Origin: Chitinophaga sp. YR573
GTDB lineage: Bacteria; Bacteroidota; Bacteroidia; Chitinophagales; Chitinophagaceae
Direction: 5' to 3'
Assembly: GCF_900110995.1 (NCBI RefSeq)
Contig: NZ_FOJF01000002.1
Span: 310,001 to 374,000 of the forward strand
DNA: 64,000 nucleotides
In this document: positions 1-7,943 of the stretch, one piece after another
How positions within the stretch are numbered: the first letter of the stretch is position 1
Layout: each line of letters begins with the position of its first letter
Notes under the pieces: generated by a model
Seen by the model: only the letters and a program-made list of their open reading frames with translations
Told to the model about the DNA's origin: nothing
Database searches by the model: none
Program-made: the position numbers and the translations under genes

Positions 1-138
1 GGTACGGGAGAATCGTTTGATTCCCGTACCCTTTACTTTAACACATTTTTATATGAAAAGTTAATACCATCTTAAGGTGTGGGCTGTCAGTATATCATGG
101 CAGCTGTCAGAATAACGCGTAAAACAGACAAATTGGTA

Positions 139-1137
139 TTACAGTCCTGTTAAGAATTGCATGGTATCGATTCCATCCGCATAATCAGACAGGCCGGGTT
201 GCTGGGCGGTACCGAACGGGGTAAAGCCATGGCCTACCAGGCATTGCAAATCCTCATGGTCCTTCAGCTCTGCTGCCTGGGCTGCAAAATCTGTATAATA
301 ACTGTAATTCAAAACACTGATAGGTGAGAAAAGGGAAGGTGCTTCATGCAGTAGCAGGCTTTCATTGCTCATATACGGACTGCTGTTCAGCAGGAGTAAC
401 GCCAGGTTATAATCGTAGTTGTTCTTGAACTTGTGGAAGTCTGCCAGGTAATCGTATTTACGGAATGCCAGTAGCAGGGCTTCGAAGTTGTAGCCTTCCG
501 GAACGAATATTTTGGTCACGTTGCGGCAGCCAAGACCGAAGTACAGCATGGCATCATCTGCCAGGGCGCTGAGTTCTTCCGGGGTTTCGGTACCATCCAG
601 GATAGCGACCGAAGTACGGTTACGGCGGATGATATTCGGATACTGGGCAAAATAGTAGTGGAAGTACCGGGCAGAGTTATTGCTGCCGGTGGCAATATAG
701 GCATCGCAGTTCTTCAGCATGTCCATTACCAGGGTCTGTTCTGCAAATTCCGGGTACCAGCTGCTCATCTTGTTGAGGATATGCTGCATGAGTACTACAT
801 CTTTGGAGGACAGCTTGATGCGTACCTGGTGTCCGCTAAGGAATCCGCACAGCCAGTCGTGAAAACATACCAGCGGGATGTTGCCAGCCGCCACTATACC
901 CACTATACGAGGGTGTTGTTCCCCTGTTTTAATGGGGTAAGCTGCCAGCCAGGCGGTTAGTTTGGCTTCATCCAGGTAATAACGGCAAATATTTTGTATA
1001 GATAGATTGATGAACTCGGGGGTAAACCATCCGTTTGCCTGGGAAGCCTTTTCTTTAGCGGCCTCAAGCTCAGGATCATTGCCTGCCAGATACTGGCCCA
1101 AACGGACCAATGCTGTTACTTTTTCTTTACTACTCAT
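139..1137 (-). CDS. Acyl-CoA reductase, LuxC family
   Basis: Predicted NAD(P)H-dependent reductase converting an acyl-CoA or activated acyl group to an aldehyde. It is a 332-residue cytosolic protein of the LuxC fold, related to aldehyde dehydrogenases. A nucleotide-binding stretch lies around residues 79-110 (IVGIVAAGNIPLVCFHDW). The motif YFGLGCRNVTKIFVP places a likely catalytic cysteine at about residue 204. Start is ATG at 1137. It is divergent from the ferredoxin gene, and a minus-strand TAATTTTG box lies 45-52 bp upstream. Pairing of this family with a dicluster ferredoxin is common in Bacteroidota, so the ferredoxin may be an electron partner (inference). Physiological substrate is unknown; no luxD/E-type genes are nearby. 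Confidence 0.85.
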   Translation of the reverse strand: MSSKEKVTALVRLGQYLAGNDPELEAAKEKASQANGWFTPEFINLSIQNICRYYLDEAKLTAWLAAYPIKTGEQHPRIVGIVAAGNIPLVCFHDWLCGFLSGHQVRIKLSSKDVVLMQHILNKMSSWYPEFAEQTLVMDMLKNCDAYIATGSNNSARYFHYYFAQYPNIIRRNRTSVAILDGTETPEELSALADDAMLYFGLGCRNVTKIFVPEGYNFEALLLAFRKYDYLADFHKFKNNYDYNLALLLLNSSPYMSNESLLLHEAPSLFSPISVLNYSYYTDFAAQAAELKDHEDLQCLVGHGFTPFGTAQQPGLSDYADGIDTMQFLTGL

Positions 1138-1169
1138 GAAAATGTATAAATAATTAGCTTTTTAAATTC

Positions 1170-1177
1170 TATTTTTG
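1170..1177 (+). promoter_or_regulatory. -7 promoter element upstream of ferredoxin gene
   Basis: TATTTTTG matches TAnnTTTG and ends 44 bp before the ferredoxin ATG. No clear -33 TTTG is seen upstream. Only 4 bp separate it from the -7 box of the divergent gene. Confidence 0.4.
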
Positions 1178-1181
1178 TTCA

Positions 1182-1210
1182 CAAAATTAATGGCTTACTA
1201 CTTAAACAAA
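1182..1210 (-). promoter_or_regulatory. Bacteroidota promoter for the acyl-CoA reductase gene
   Basis: On the minus strand TAATTTTG (1182-1189) fits the TAnnTTTG -7 element, and TTTG (1207-1210) fits the -33 element with a 17-bp gap. It overlaps the back-to-back promoter of the ferredoxin gene. Confidence 0.5.
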
Positions 1211-1221
1211 AAGTTTATAAC

Positions 1222-1569
1222 ATGGCAATTAAGATAACAGATGAATGTATTAACTGTGGAGCATGTGAACCCGAGTGCCCAAACAACGCTATTTATGAAG
1301 GTGGTGTAGAGTGGGCAATGTCCGATGGAACCACGCTCAAAGGGACTTATGTGATGATGGATGGCACCACTATTGAAGCCGATAAACGTAATGCACCTGT
1401 CAGTGTAGACAGTTATTATATCGTTGCAAATAAGTGTACGGAGTGTCAGGGTTTCCATGAAGAACCACAATGTGCTGCCGTTTGCCCGGTAGATTGCTGT
1501 GTTCCGGACGAAATGTACCAGGAAACTGTGGATGAATTGCTGGCGAAGAAAGAGAAGTTACACATTTAA
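1222..1569 (+). CDS. 4Fe-4S dicluster ferredoxin
   Basis: Small (115 aa) cytosolic electron carrier predicted to bind two [4Fe-4S] clusters. The first motif is C9-x2-C12-x2-C15-x3-C19-Pro. The second is C72-x2-C75-x8-C84-x3-C88-Pro, followed by C92-C93. About 50 residues separate the motifs, longer than in minimal clostridial ferredoxins, and the long Cys75-Cys84 spacing resembles FdxA/Alvin-type ferredoxins. Start is ATG with the first cysteine motif near the N-terminus. It is divergent from the acyl-CoA reductase and followed by a hairpin terminator. The redox partner is not identified by sequence alone. Confidence 0.92.
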   Translation: MAIKITDECINCGACEPECPNNAIYEGGVEWAMSDGTTLKGTYVMMDGTTIEADKRNAPVSVDSYYIVANKCTECQGFHEEPQCAAVCPVDCCVPDEMYQETVDELLAKKEKLHI

Positions 1570-1591
1570 TACAGGAAGCAAAGGAATTGAA

Positions 1592-1624
1592 AGGGAGAAG
1601 TGGTTAGTCCGCTTCTCCCTTTTC
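1592..1624 (+). terminator. Rho-independent terminator after ferredoxin gene
   Basis: A 9-bp stem (1592-1600 with 1612-1620) closes an 11-nt loop and is followed by a T-rich run, 23 bp after the ferredoxin stop codon. Confidence 0.7.
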
Positions 1625-1642
1625 TATAGAGATCCAGTTAGC

Positions 1643-1831
1643 GTAGATTGCCAGATGGTATTGATCATAAATACACTGGATCTGACTGTTTAGTTCTCTG
1701 ATTTAGCTTTGGAATATGGGTTCAGGATTTGTTTTTCAATTTAACTTCACCTAATATTCACGTCAGATAAGGTGTATTTATGATCAATACCATCTGGCAC
1801 GAAGATTATGTAATCAAACTGAGGCACTACC
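1643..1831 (+). repeat. Covarying-arm hairpin element, copy 1
   Basis: First of three dispersed copies. The plan is a 5' flank GTAGATTG, a 27-nt left arm (1650-1676), a 95-nt loop (1677-1771), a perfectly complementary 27-nt right arm (1772-1798) and a conserved 3' flank to 1831. A 7-bp inner stem (ATCTGAC 1680-1686 with GTCAGAT 1762-1768) continues the hairpin across a 3x3 internal loop. The loop is nearly identical in all copies, while arm sequence differs with matching changes on both sides. It lies between the ferredoxin terminator and ddl. No transposase or RNA family is recognised. It could be a structured RNA, an invertible segment or a mobile miniature element. Confidence 0.85.
1704..1711 (+). 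promoter_or_regulatory. TAnnTTTG-like box inside element loop (copy 1)
   Basis: TAGCTTTG fits the Bacteroidota -7 consensus and is identical in all three copies (also 40046-40053 and 48214-48221). A good -33 TTTG is not present at the right distance, so promoter activity is only a possibility. Confidence 0.25.
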
Positions 1832-1902
1832 AGAAAGCAAAAAAAGTGGACATCCCCCATTTTTCTATTAACTTTAGCCGCTTATTATTAAATAATATAT
1901 GA
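1780..1902 (+). other. Possible 40-codon leader ORF from the repeat, overlapping ddl
   Basis: An ATG inside the right arm opens a 40-codon frame whose N-terminus (NTIWHEDYVIKLRHY) is encoded by the conserved arm and 3' flank. Its TGA stop overlaps the ddl ATG as ATGA. Copies 2 and 3 keep the same frame open. This may be a coupled leader peptide or mere chance, since the downstream half lies in the ddl promoter region. No ribosome-binding site is evident. Confidence 0.2.
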
Positions 1903-2939
1903 AAAAGAATATCGCCCTTGTCGCTGGCGGGTACTCCGGAGAATATGTAATATCCGTGAAGAGTGCGGCCGTAATTGAAAATCACATTGACAGTAATCTC
2001 TATAATGTATATAAAATAATAATTGCCAAAAAGAGCTGGCCTCATAACGGACCTGACGGACCGGCAATTTTTGTGGAAGAGAGCTGGACTCACAGAGGCG
2101 CTGACGGACAGGAAATTGCGGTAGACAAGAACGATTTTTCATTGACAATTGGGGGGAAGAAGGTAACATTTGATGCAGTATTCATTGGTATTCATGGTAC
2201 TCCGGGAGAAGATGGTCGTTTACAGGGCTATTTTGAAATGCTGGGTATTCCGTTTACCAGCTGCGGTATGGTCACTTCAGCACTGACCTTTAATAAGGGC
2301 TTCTGTAATAAGGTGGTGGCAGCGTTGAATGTTGTAAATGTTTCAAAATCAGTACATATATTCAGAGATCAGCCTTATGATACCAAAACTATCCTGCAGG
2401 AACTGAAATTGCCGGTATTTGTAAAACCGGCAGAAGGAGGTAGTAGTATCGGTATGTCTAAAGTGAATACAGCGGATGAATTACCGGCAGCTATCGATAA
2501 AGCGTTTAAAGAAGATGTACAGATCCTGATAGAAGAATTTGTGAAGGGTAGGGAGATTACCTGCGGATTATACAGATCTGAAGGGAAATTCACGGTATTA
2601 CCGTTAACAGAGATCATCAGCAGTAAGGAATTCTTTGATTATGAGGCGAAATATACGCCGGGCATGTCTAAAGAGGTAACACCTGCGGAAGTGCCGGAAG
2701 AAATAGCTGAACCGATCCGTAAAACAGCACAGGAGCTGTATAACCGTTTAAACTGCCAGGGAATTGTGCGGATGGACTTCATCTGGGAGGAAGCAGGTAA
2801 CCGTTTGTTCTTCCTGGAAGTGAATACAATGCCTGGTCAGTCAGAGAACAGTATTGTTCCTCAGATGGTTAGGGCGGCCGGTAAAACTTTACAGGAGTTT
2901 TACGGCACATTAATTGAAGACTGCCTGAAAAGGTTTTAA
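1899..2939 (+). CDS. ddl: D-alanine--D-alanine ligase
   Basis: ATP-grasp enzyme joining two D-alanines for peptidoglycan precursor synthesis in the cytosol. Length (346 aa) is normal. The N-terminal domain shows GGYSGEYVISVKSA, then GIHGTPGEDGRLQGY. The ATP-grasp region has PVFVKPAEGGSSIG. The C-terminal metal/substrate motif EVNTMPGQSENSIVPQM corresponds to the family's E-x-N-T-x-P-G signature. Start is ATG at 1899. A near-consensus -7 box (TAACTTTA, 1869-1876) lies 22 bp upstream. The following PASTA gene starts 26 bp after the stop, and the envelope role of both suggests co-transcription. Confidence 0.96.
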   Translation: MKKNIALVAGGYSGEYVISVKSAAVIENHIDSNLYNVYKIIIAKKSWPHNGPDGPAIFVEESWTHRGADGQEIAVDKNDFSLTIGGKKVTFDAVFIGIHGTPGEDGRLQGYFEMLGIPFTSCGMVTSALTFNKGFCNKVVAALNVVNVSKSVHIFRDQPYDTKTILQELKLPVFVKPAEGGSSIGMSKVNTADELPAAIDKAFKEDVQILIEEFVKGREITCGLYRSEGKFTVLPLTEIISSKEFFDYEAKYTPGMSKEVTPAEVPEEIAEPIRKTAQELYNRLNCQGIVRMDFIWEEAGNRLFFLEVNTMPGQSENSIVPQMVRAAGKTLQEFYGTLIEDCLKRF

Positions 2940-2965
2940 GTTTGACATCAACTCATATCCAATAA

Positions 2966-3826
2966 ATGCCTGCTTTAGATCAATTAAAAGTTAAAACAAA
3001 GTCTGTGTTGAAATCAATAACAAAACGCTCCTTTGGCTTTAATCTCGCTGTAGCGGTGGGATCAATCCTCCTATTGGGGCTGTTGTTCTTCCTGTCGCTT
3101 GGGATTATCACCAAACATGGAGATACGCTGACAGTGCCTGATGTATATAAGAAAAATGTACAGGAGGCTACTATGCTACTCGAAAAAGCAGGATTTAGTG
3201 TGGATGTGAGAGATTCTATTTATATAGACAGTATTCCGGCGCTGGCAGTTTGGGAGCAGACTCCGGAAAAAGGGTCTACTGTAAAAGTTGGTCGGACTAT
3301 TTACCTGACTATCAACAAAGTAGTTCCTCCGATGGTAGCCATGCCTGACCTGGAAGGTTTTACCTTCCGTAGTGCTGAAATGATGCTGCATGCACTGAGA
3401 CTGAATGTGGGAGATACTATCTACAAACCGGATTTTGCTACCAATACTGTATTACAGCAGTTGTTGAACGGCAAACCGCTGAAGGCTGGTAAAATGATTC
3501 CGGAAGGAAGCAATATTACACTTGTACTAAGCAGTGGTACCGGTAATACAGAGAACCCTGCTCCGGACCTGGTAGGACTTTCCTTCCTGGAAGCCAAAGA
3601 AACATTGAGCGCAAGCAACCTTTTGATAGGAATTGTGTTAGTAGATCCGAATGTTACTGATACTGCGAATGCATTTGTGGTGAAACAGGACCCTATGCAC
3701 AGGAACAACCTGAACGAATTGAATATGGTGAGGGCAGGAGAGGCCATAGACCTCTGGTTGTCTGCGGCCAAACCTGTAAAGGATGCCGGGGTAGCGCCTC
3801 CACCAAAGGATAGTACTCCAGAATAA
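2966..3826 (+). CDS. PASTA domain-containing membrane protein
   Basis: A short basic cytoplasmic N-terminus (about residues 1-24, several Lys) is followed by one membrane segment (about 26-48, VGSILLLGLLFFLSL) and three extracytoplasmic PASTA repeats at roughly 52-117, 120-189 and 195-266. The repeats show the typical starts VPDVYKKNVQEA, MPDLEGFTFRSAE and APDLVGLSFLEAKE. PASTA domains bind peptidoglycan stem peptides or beta-lactams in Ser/Thr kinases and PBPs. Here no kinase or transpeptidase domain is attached. It directly follows ddl, so a role in sensing or scaffolding cell-wall synthesis is a reasonable inference. The Pro-rich C-terminus looks disordered. Confidence 0.88.
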   Translation: MPALDQLKVKTKSVLKSITKRSFGFNLAVAVGSILLLGLLFFLSLGIITKHGDTLTVPDVYKKNVQEATMLLEKAGFSVDVRDSIYIDSIPALAVWEQTPEKGSTVKVGRTIYLTINKVVPPMVAMPDLEGFTFRSAEMMLHALRLNVGDTIYKPDFATNTVLQQLLNGKPLKAGKMIPEGSNITLVLSSGTGNTENPAPDLVGLSFLEAKETLSASNLLIGIVLVDPNVTDTANAFVVKQDPMHRNNLNELNMVRAGEAIDLWLSAAKPVKDAGVAPPPKDSTPE

Positions 3827-3851
3827 TTATTTACATCTAAAATTTAAAGTG

Positions 3852-4160
3852 ATGGAAAATATCACAGCAGAAGAACTGAAAAAACGTATTGATAGCGGTG
3901 AAGATTTGAATATTGTTGATGTAAGGGAACCGCATGAGCATGCAGAATTCAACATCGGTGGCGTATTAGTGCCATTGGGTGATATCCGTGCGATGCAGGT
4001 AGATGAGCTTGAAGACCTGAAAGATGAAGAGGTGATTGTTTACTGCCGTAGTGGTGGTCGTAGCAGTCAGGCGGCTATGATTTTAGAAACAATGGGCTTT
4101 AGCAATGTAAAGAACCTGGCTGGTGGTATGTTAGCCTGGCAGGAGAAGTTTGGCCAATAA
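3852..4160 (+). CDS. Rhodanese-like domain protein
   Basis: A single-domain rhodanese of 102 residues, the usual size for GlpE/PspE-like cytosolic sulfurtransferases. VDVREPHEHAEFNIGG marks the CH2A region. The active-site loop VIVYCRSGGRSSQAA carries the persulfide-forming cysteine (about residue 65). The C-terminus NLAGGMLAWQ is typical. A GTG codon sits directly before the chosen ATG at 3852. It follows the PASTA gene by 25 bp and could be the last gene of the ddl unit. The sulfur donor and acceptor are unknown. Confidence 0.9.
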   Translation: MENITAEELKKRIDSGEDLNIVDVREPHEHAEFNIGGVLVPLGDIRAMQVDELEDLKDEEVIVYCRSGGRSSQAAMILETMGFSNVKNLAGGMLAWQEKFGQ

Positions 4161-4225
4161 GAATTTTGGTGGTTAAATGCGCTGTGTTTAACTATATACT
4201 CCGTTAGAAGTTCTCTGTTATAAAT

Positions 4226-4688
4226 AGGGGACTCCTAACGGAGTCTTTGTTTGATGGATTGTGTTGTTCTACAAACACGGGGCTCCTGACGGAGCCTGAA
4301 TAGTAGATAAAGCACAAAAGAACCTGTATTTGTAACAAAACATAATAGGCTCCTGACGGAGCCTGAATAGTAGATAAAGCACAAAAGAACCTGTATTTGT
4401 AACAAAACATAATAGGCTCCTGACGGAGCCTGAATAGTAGATAAAGCACAAAAGAACCTGTATTTGTAACAAAACATAATAGGCTCCTGACGGAGCCTGA
4501 ATAGTAGATAAAGCACAAAAGAACCTGTATTTGTAACAAAACATAATAGGCTCCTGACGGAGCCTGAATAGTAGATAAAGCACAAAAGAATCTGTATTTG
4601 TAACAAAACATAATAGGCTCCGTTAGGAGCCCCGTGTTTGTAGCAAAAGCCTATCTTCTCCACAATAGACTCCGTTAGGAGTCTCCTG
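4226..4688. repeat. Nested palindromic repeat cluster A (5 x 67 bp core)
   Basis: Outer arms (about 4226-4245 and 4668-4688) are near inverted copies, each itself a palindrome GACTCC-TAAC-GGAGTC or its reverse. Inner arms carry ACAAACACGGGGCTCC and its complement (4620-4644). Between them are five near-identical 67-bp direct repeats (4281-4615), each opening with the hairpin GGCTCC-TGAC-GGAGCC. The cluster fills the gap between the convergent rhodanese and ATP-grasp-like genes, and its right edge touches the stop codon of the latter (4689). Long minus-strand reading frames through it arise because 67 is not a multiple of 3 and all frames happen to be open; they are not genes. Confidence 0.92.
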
Positions 4689-5915
4689 TTAAATTCCTTC
4701 AAAGAAGGCGCAGCTGCCGCCTATCCACGTATGTGATTTATCTTTTGTAACTCCTATCATCTTACTTTTACTTAACCTGGCAAGGTTGTGTACCAGCAAT
4801 GGTCGTGTAGCACCATCCTCCCATATATACATCATTCTTATTTCACAGTAAGCCGGGCCATCGGGTGTTTCTATAGCAGGTGCATATTGCACTTTACGCT
4901 GTAAGATCCAGTTCTCCGGGTCTTTGATCTTATCTATATCTTCCGGTGTGATATCTATTACTACACCCTGGCCTGCAAAAGAGAAAAGAGGTTTTAATAC
5001 ATAGTTTTCCAGATCGGATGGGATAGCAGGCAACTGATGTAGAAACCAGCTTTCAGGCACAAATTCATTGTGAATAAAAGGCATGGTGTATTTGCTGATA
5101 CGATAGAACCAGTTGGGGTGTGTGATCCATTCAACATCTAAATCCTGGAAGAGATCTGCGTGTTCTCCTAATGTAGGTTTCTGACGTAACAGATCATCGA
5201 AGATAACACGGTTGTACATACGTTTTATCCTGGTTTTAACACCATCTCTGACATAGAAAAGTTGTTTACCTTCCTGGATCAGATCTGTGATACATACAGG
5301 TGTAATTCCCAGTTTCTTCTCAGTATAATAAAAGTCTATTCTTGTTTTTTGTTCATGAGGTTTTACTTCCAGTAAGATGACTTCTTCTGTTTTGTAAGGC
5401 CCTGTAATTACCTGCTGTAGCAGGTTTAAATAAGTAATATCGTTTAATCCGTTAAAGTAATTATTAACGGTATCGGGTATATTAAAATGTTCCCGGAACT
5501 GCCGCGTCATGAGTTCCTGGAAAGTATATAAAGAAGGGAATCCCTGTAGCTCTATCAGTTGTGGATTCAGTAGGTCTGATTCGTCTGCATCTTGTTCTTT
5601 TACATCCACTTTGTCTTTACATACAGCAAAATCGATAACTATAAAATGAGGATGTGCTGTTTCATTGGGTACATCCATACCGGCAGGAATCGCATCTTTA
5701 GTCAATGTTTTAAAATCCGGGCGTACGATAACATCTATAATCGCTTCGCAGGCCTGCATCAGTTTAGCTGTTAACTGAGCAGGTATGAAAACAGGTGTTT
5801 CTGCTACTTTAAAAGCAGGCGCTTCACCAGCTTCCGCTGCCATTCCATTCAGGAAATCCTGGTATAACCGGGCAGTAAAATGTTGATTGTAAGATGCTCG
5901 CAGAGAAGGGATCAT
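4689..5915 (-). CDS. Putative ATP-grasp-like amidoligase (last gene of amidoligase cluster)
   Basis: A 408-residue protein not assignable to a named family by eye. The C-terminal part (about 300-408) has ATP-grasp-like features: VLKPLFSFAGQGVVID, then WILQRKVQYAP, then CEIRMMYIWEDG and a final GGSCAFFEG. This order resembles the nucleotide/metal-binding end of ATP-grasp or glutathionylspermidine-synthetase-like enzymes. There is no signal peptide. Its ATG overlaps the stop codon of the amidotransferase gene (ATGA), implying translational coupling. In this company it most likely forms an amide or peptide bond at the expense of ATP. Substrate unknown. Confidence 0.6.
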   Translation of the reverse strand: MIPSLRASYNQHFTARLYQDFLNGMAAEAGEAPAFKVAETPVFIPAQLTAKLMQACEAIIDVIVRPDFKTLTKDAIPAGMDVPNETAHPHFIVIDFAVCKDKVDVKEQDADESDLLNPQLIELQGFPSLYTFQELMTRQFREHFNIPDTVNNYFNGLNDITYLNLLQQVITGPYKTEEVILLEVKPHEQKTRIDFYYTEKKLGITPVCITDLIQEGKQLFYVRDGVKTRIKRMYNRVIFDDLLRQKPTLGEHADLFQDLDVEWITHPNWFYRISKYTMPFIHNEFVPESWFLHQLPAIPSDLENYVLKPLFSFAGQGVVIDITPEDIDKIKDPENWILQRKVQYAPAIETPDGPAYCEIRMMYIWEDGATRPLLVHNLARLSKSKMIGVTKDKSHTWIGGSCAFFEGI

Positions 5916-6733
5916 TGATTAAAGATTGCTTTGTCCAGAAAGGATGGAATAAAAGAGGCACGTGTAAGCATGATCTTATCAGGATCAGATAATTGTTCCA
6001 GCATGCTGTTATATTTCTCTGCCCCGTAATTAGTGATCACCTGGTTTTTCTTTTCCTGTTGCAGGAGATACATCCGCATACCGGCAGCATCCGCTTCCGG
6101 ATGGAATTGTGTACCAATGAAGTAGTCGTTGAAACGGATGGCCATGGTAGCCCGTTCCAGCGGTACATGTGGTCTTTCTTTTTCAATGGCCAGTACCCTG
6201 GCACCGATATCTTCCAGCTTTTGCTGGTCCAGTTCTATCACCTGCCAGTTGCGGCTGTCTACAATATAATACGGCTCCGGTAGTTCGCTGAATACGGTTT
6301 CTTCTTCACCTGCGGTAGTTTTGTGAACAGGGAATACGCCAAAGGCAGGAGACCTGCGCCGGCATACATTTCCCAGTTCCAGGTGACGGCACATCAGCTG
6401 GAAGGAATGGCAGATAAGCAAGACTTGTTTTTTGGATGACGACTGCTCATTCCACTGCATGATATCATTCATCAGGGAGAAGTAGCGCTGTTCCCAGCCG
6501 CAACCTTCGCTGTCTAAAGGACTGCCGGGGCCGCCGGTAGAGATGTAGATATCGTAGGAGAGGTCGGGGATCTGCTCTTTTACCCGTACTTCGAATTCGT
6601 CAAATGCAAGTTGCAGGTTATGTGTTTTAGCGTATTGCGTCAGGACTTCCCTGATGCAACGCATGCCTTCATTCGGCACTTCTTCATACATATCTAATAC
6701 TGCCACTTTCCAGTGCTGCTTGGTAGGTGTCAT
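5912..6733 (-). CDS. Class I glutamine amidotransferase-like protein
   Basis: A 273-residue protein with a complete GATase-I triad. Cys108 sits in VLLICHSFQLM (nucleophile elbow) and His211/Glu213 in IGTQFHPEAD. A glycine-rich oxyanion segment STGGPGSPLD lies near residue 65. The elbow reads ICHSFQ rather than the usual CxGxQ, so it is a divergent member. It could release ammonia from glutamine for an amidation or act as a gamma-glutamyl hydrolase. It starts 16 bp after the GCS2 gene and overlaps the downstream ATP-grasp-like gene by 4 bp, so these three genes form a tight operon. Confidence 0.82.
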   Translation of the reverse strand: MTPTKQHWKVAVLDMYEEVPNEGMRCIREVLTQYAKTHNLQLAFDEFEVRVKEQIPDLSYDIYISTGGPGSPLDSEGCGWEQRYFSLMNDIMQWNEQSSSKKQVLLICHSFQLMCRHLELGNVCRRRSPAFGVFPVHKTTAGEEETVFSELPEPYYIVDSRNWQVIELDQQKLEDIGARVLAIEKERPHVPLERATMAIRFNDYFIGTQFHPEADAAGMRMYLLQQEKKNQVITNYGAEKYNSMLEQLSDPDKIMLTRASFIPSFLDKAIFNQ

Positions 6734-6749
6734 GCTGCAAAGTTAATGA

Positions 6750-7850
6750 TCAGCAATCTTTCAGGAAAACCGAAGTGATAAAATCTGTTACGGATACGAG
6801 GTCCTGCGTCTGGCCAAATACTGTCAGCTGCTGATCTGCACCGGTCCCATGGTCCAGCATGTAGCGGGTGTAGTCGATATAATCACGACTGCCCAGTTCA
6901 TCCACTACGTCATCTACAAAGTCCAGCAACTCATAAATGAGAGAGCGGGCGTTTACTTCCATTTCCTTACCGAAGTCAACCAGGTTCCCGTCAATACCAT
7001 AGCGGGAAGCCCGCCATTTATTTTCGTTTACCAGGGCGCGGTTGTAAATGATAAAGTTGAGATTCTGCATACGCAGCTTGTAGATCTTTGCACAGAGCGC
7101 CTGGAACAGGGCGGCTATTGTACAGGTTTCCCTGACGGTGAGCGGAACATCGCAGATCCGGAATTCCACGGTATTGAAGAAGGGGTGTACCCGAAGGTCC
7201 CACCATACTTTTTTAGCGTTGTCTATGCAGTTGGTTTTCACCAGCAGTTGTATGTAGCGGTCGTATTCCTCAATACTGCTGAAATAGTCCGGGATACCGG
7301 TACGGGGGAATTTATCGAATACCTTGGTACGGAATGATTTAAAGCCGGTATTCCTGCCTTCCCAGAAAGGAGAGTTGGTGCTGAGCGCAAATACATGGGG
7401 CAGGAAATAACGCACGGAATTGGCGATATGCAGGGCCAGTTCCCTGTTTTCCATGCCTACGTGTACATGCAACCCAAAAATAAGGTTGGAACGTGCGGCG
7501 TCCTGCATTTCATTGACGATATCTGAATAGCGGGGATGATCTGTGATCAGCTGCATGGCCCATTTGGAGAATGGGTGTGTGCCGGAGGCACCCACGCTGA
7601 AACCAAGGTCTCCTGCTATCTGTGCAATGCTTTTACGCAGGAGCGATACATCAGCAAAGGCTTCGTCTATGTTGTTGCAAACCTGGGTACCTACTTCTAC
7701 TACAGCCTGATGAAATTCGGCTTTTACTTTGTCTGGAAGCACTTTGTGGGCCTGTTCAACAATCTTTTGTTCATGAGACCTCAGCTCGCGGCTGGTGGGG
7801 TCCATAACCATATATTCCTCTTCTATGCCGAGGGTGAAATTTTTGGACAT
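6750..7850 (-). CDS. GCS2-family carboxylate-amine ligase (YbdK-like)
   Basis: A 366-residue enzyme of the glutamate-cysteine ligase type 2 family, which uses ATP to join a carboxylate (often glutamate) to an amine. N-terminal LGIEEEYMVMD carries the acidic metal-binding residues. The central GLHVHVG motif (about 145-151) and VEFRICDVPLT (about 248-258) are family hallmarks. True GshA activity is not implied: YbdK-type members show weak or different ligase activity, and no gshB is adjacent. It is the first gene of the tight GCS2/GATase/ATP-grasp unit and is separated from the upstream ATP-grasp gene by a hairpin. Confidence 0.88.
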   Translation of the reverse strand: MSKNFTLGIEEEYMVMDPTSRELRSHEQKIVEQAHKVLPDKVKAEFHQAVVEVGTQVCNNIDEAFADVSLLRKSIAQIAGDLGFSVGASGTHPFSKWAMQLITDHPRYSDIVNEMQDAARSNLIFGLHVHVGMENRELALHIANSVRYFLPHVFALSTNSPFWEGRNTGFKSFRTKVFDKFPRTGIPDYFSSIEEYDRYIQLLVKTNCIDNAKKVWWDLRVHPFFNTVEFRICDVPLTVRETCTIAALFQALCAKIYKLRMQNLNFIIYNRALVNENKWRASRYGIDGNLVDFGKEMEVNARSLIYELLDFVDDVVDELGSRDYIDYTRYMLDHGTGADQQLTVFGQTQDLVSVTDFITSVFLKDC

Positions 7851-7874
7851 GTGGCGCTATTGGTAAAACGATAA

Positions 7875-7905
7875 CGAGGCTGACCAGGTTAATTAGTCAG
7901 CCTCG
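7875..7905 (-). terminator. Hairpin between ATP-grasp and GCS2 genes
   Basis: A perfect 10-bp stem (CGAGGCTGAC 7875-7884, complement 7896-7905) with an 11-nt loop lies downstream of the ATP-grasp stop. On the minus strand it is followed by TTATCGTTTT, a weak U-rich tail. It may attenuate read-through into the GCS2 operon. Confidence 0.5.
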
Positions 7906-7943
7906 GAATTATGTCCAAAGGTAGGGTACAACTACCTCATTCT

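Noticed and set aside
1643..1831. Retron, group II intron or diversity-generating element
   Set aside because: No reverse transcriptase gene is encoded near any copy, and no intron domain V or template/variable repeat pair was recognised.
4281..4615. Possible CRISPR array
   Set aside because: Repeats are contiguous 67-bp units with identical interiors; there are no unique spacers and no cas genes.
4204..4702. Three long minus-strand reading frames with repeated peptide
   Set aside because: They arise from the 67-bp tandem repeats of cluster A: the same repeat is read in all three frames because 67 is not divisible by 3. No start signal or gene-like composition.
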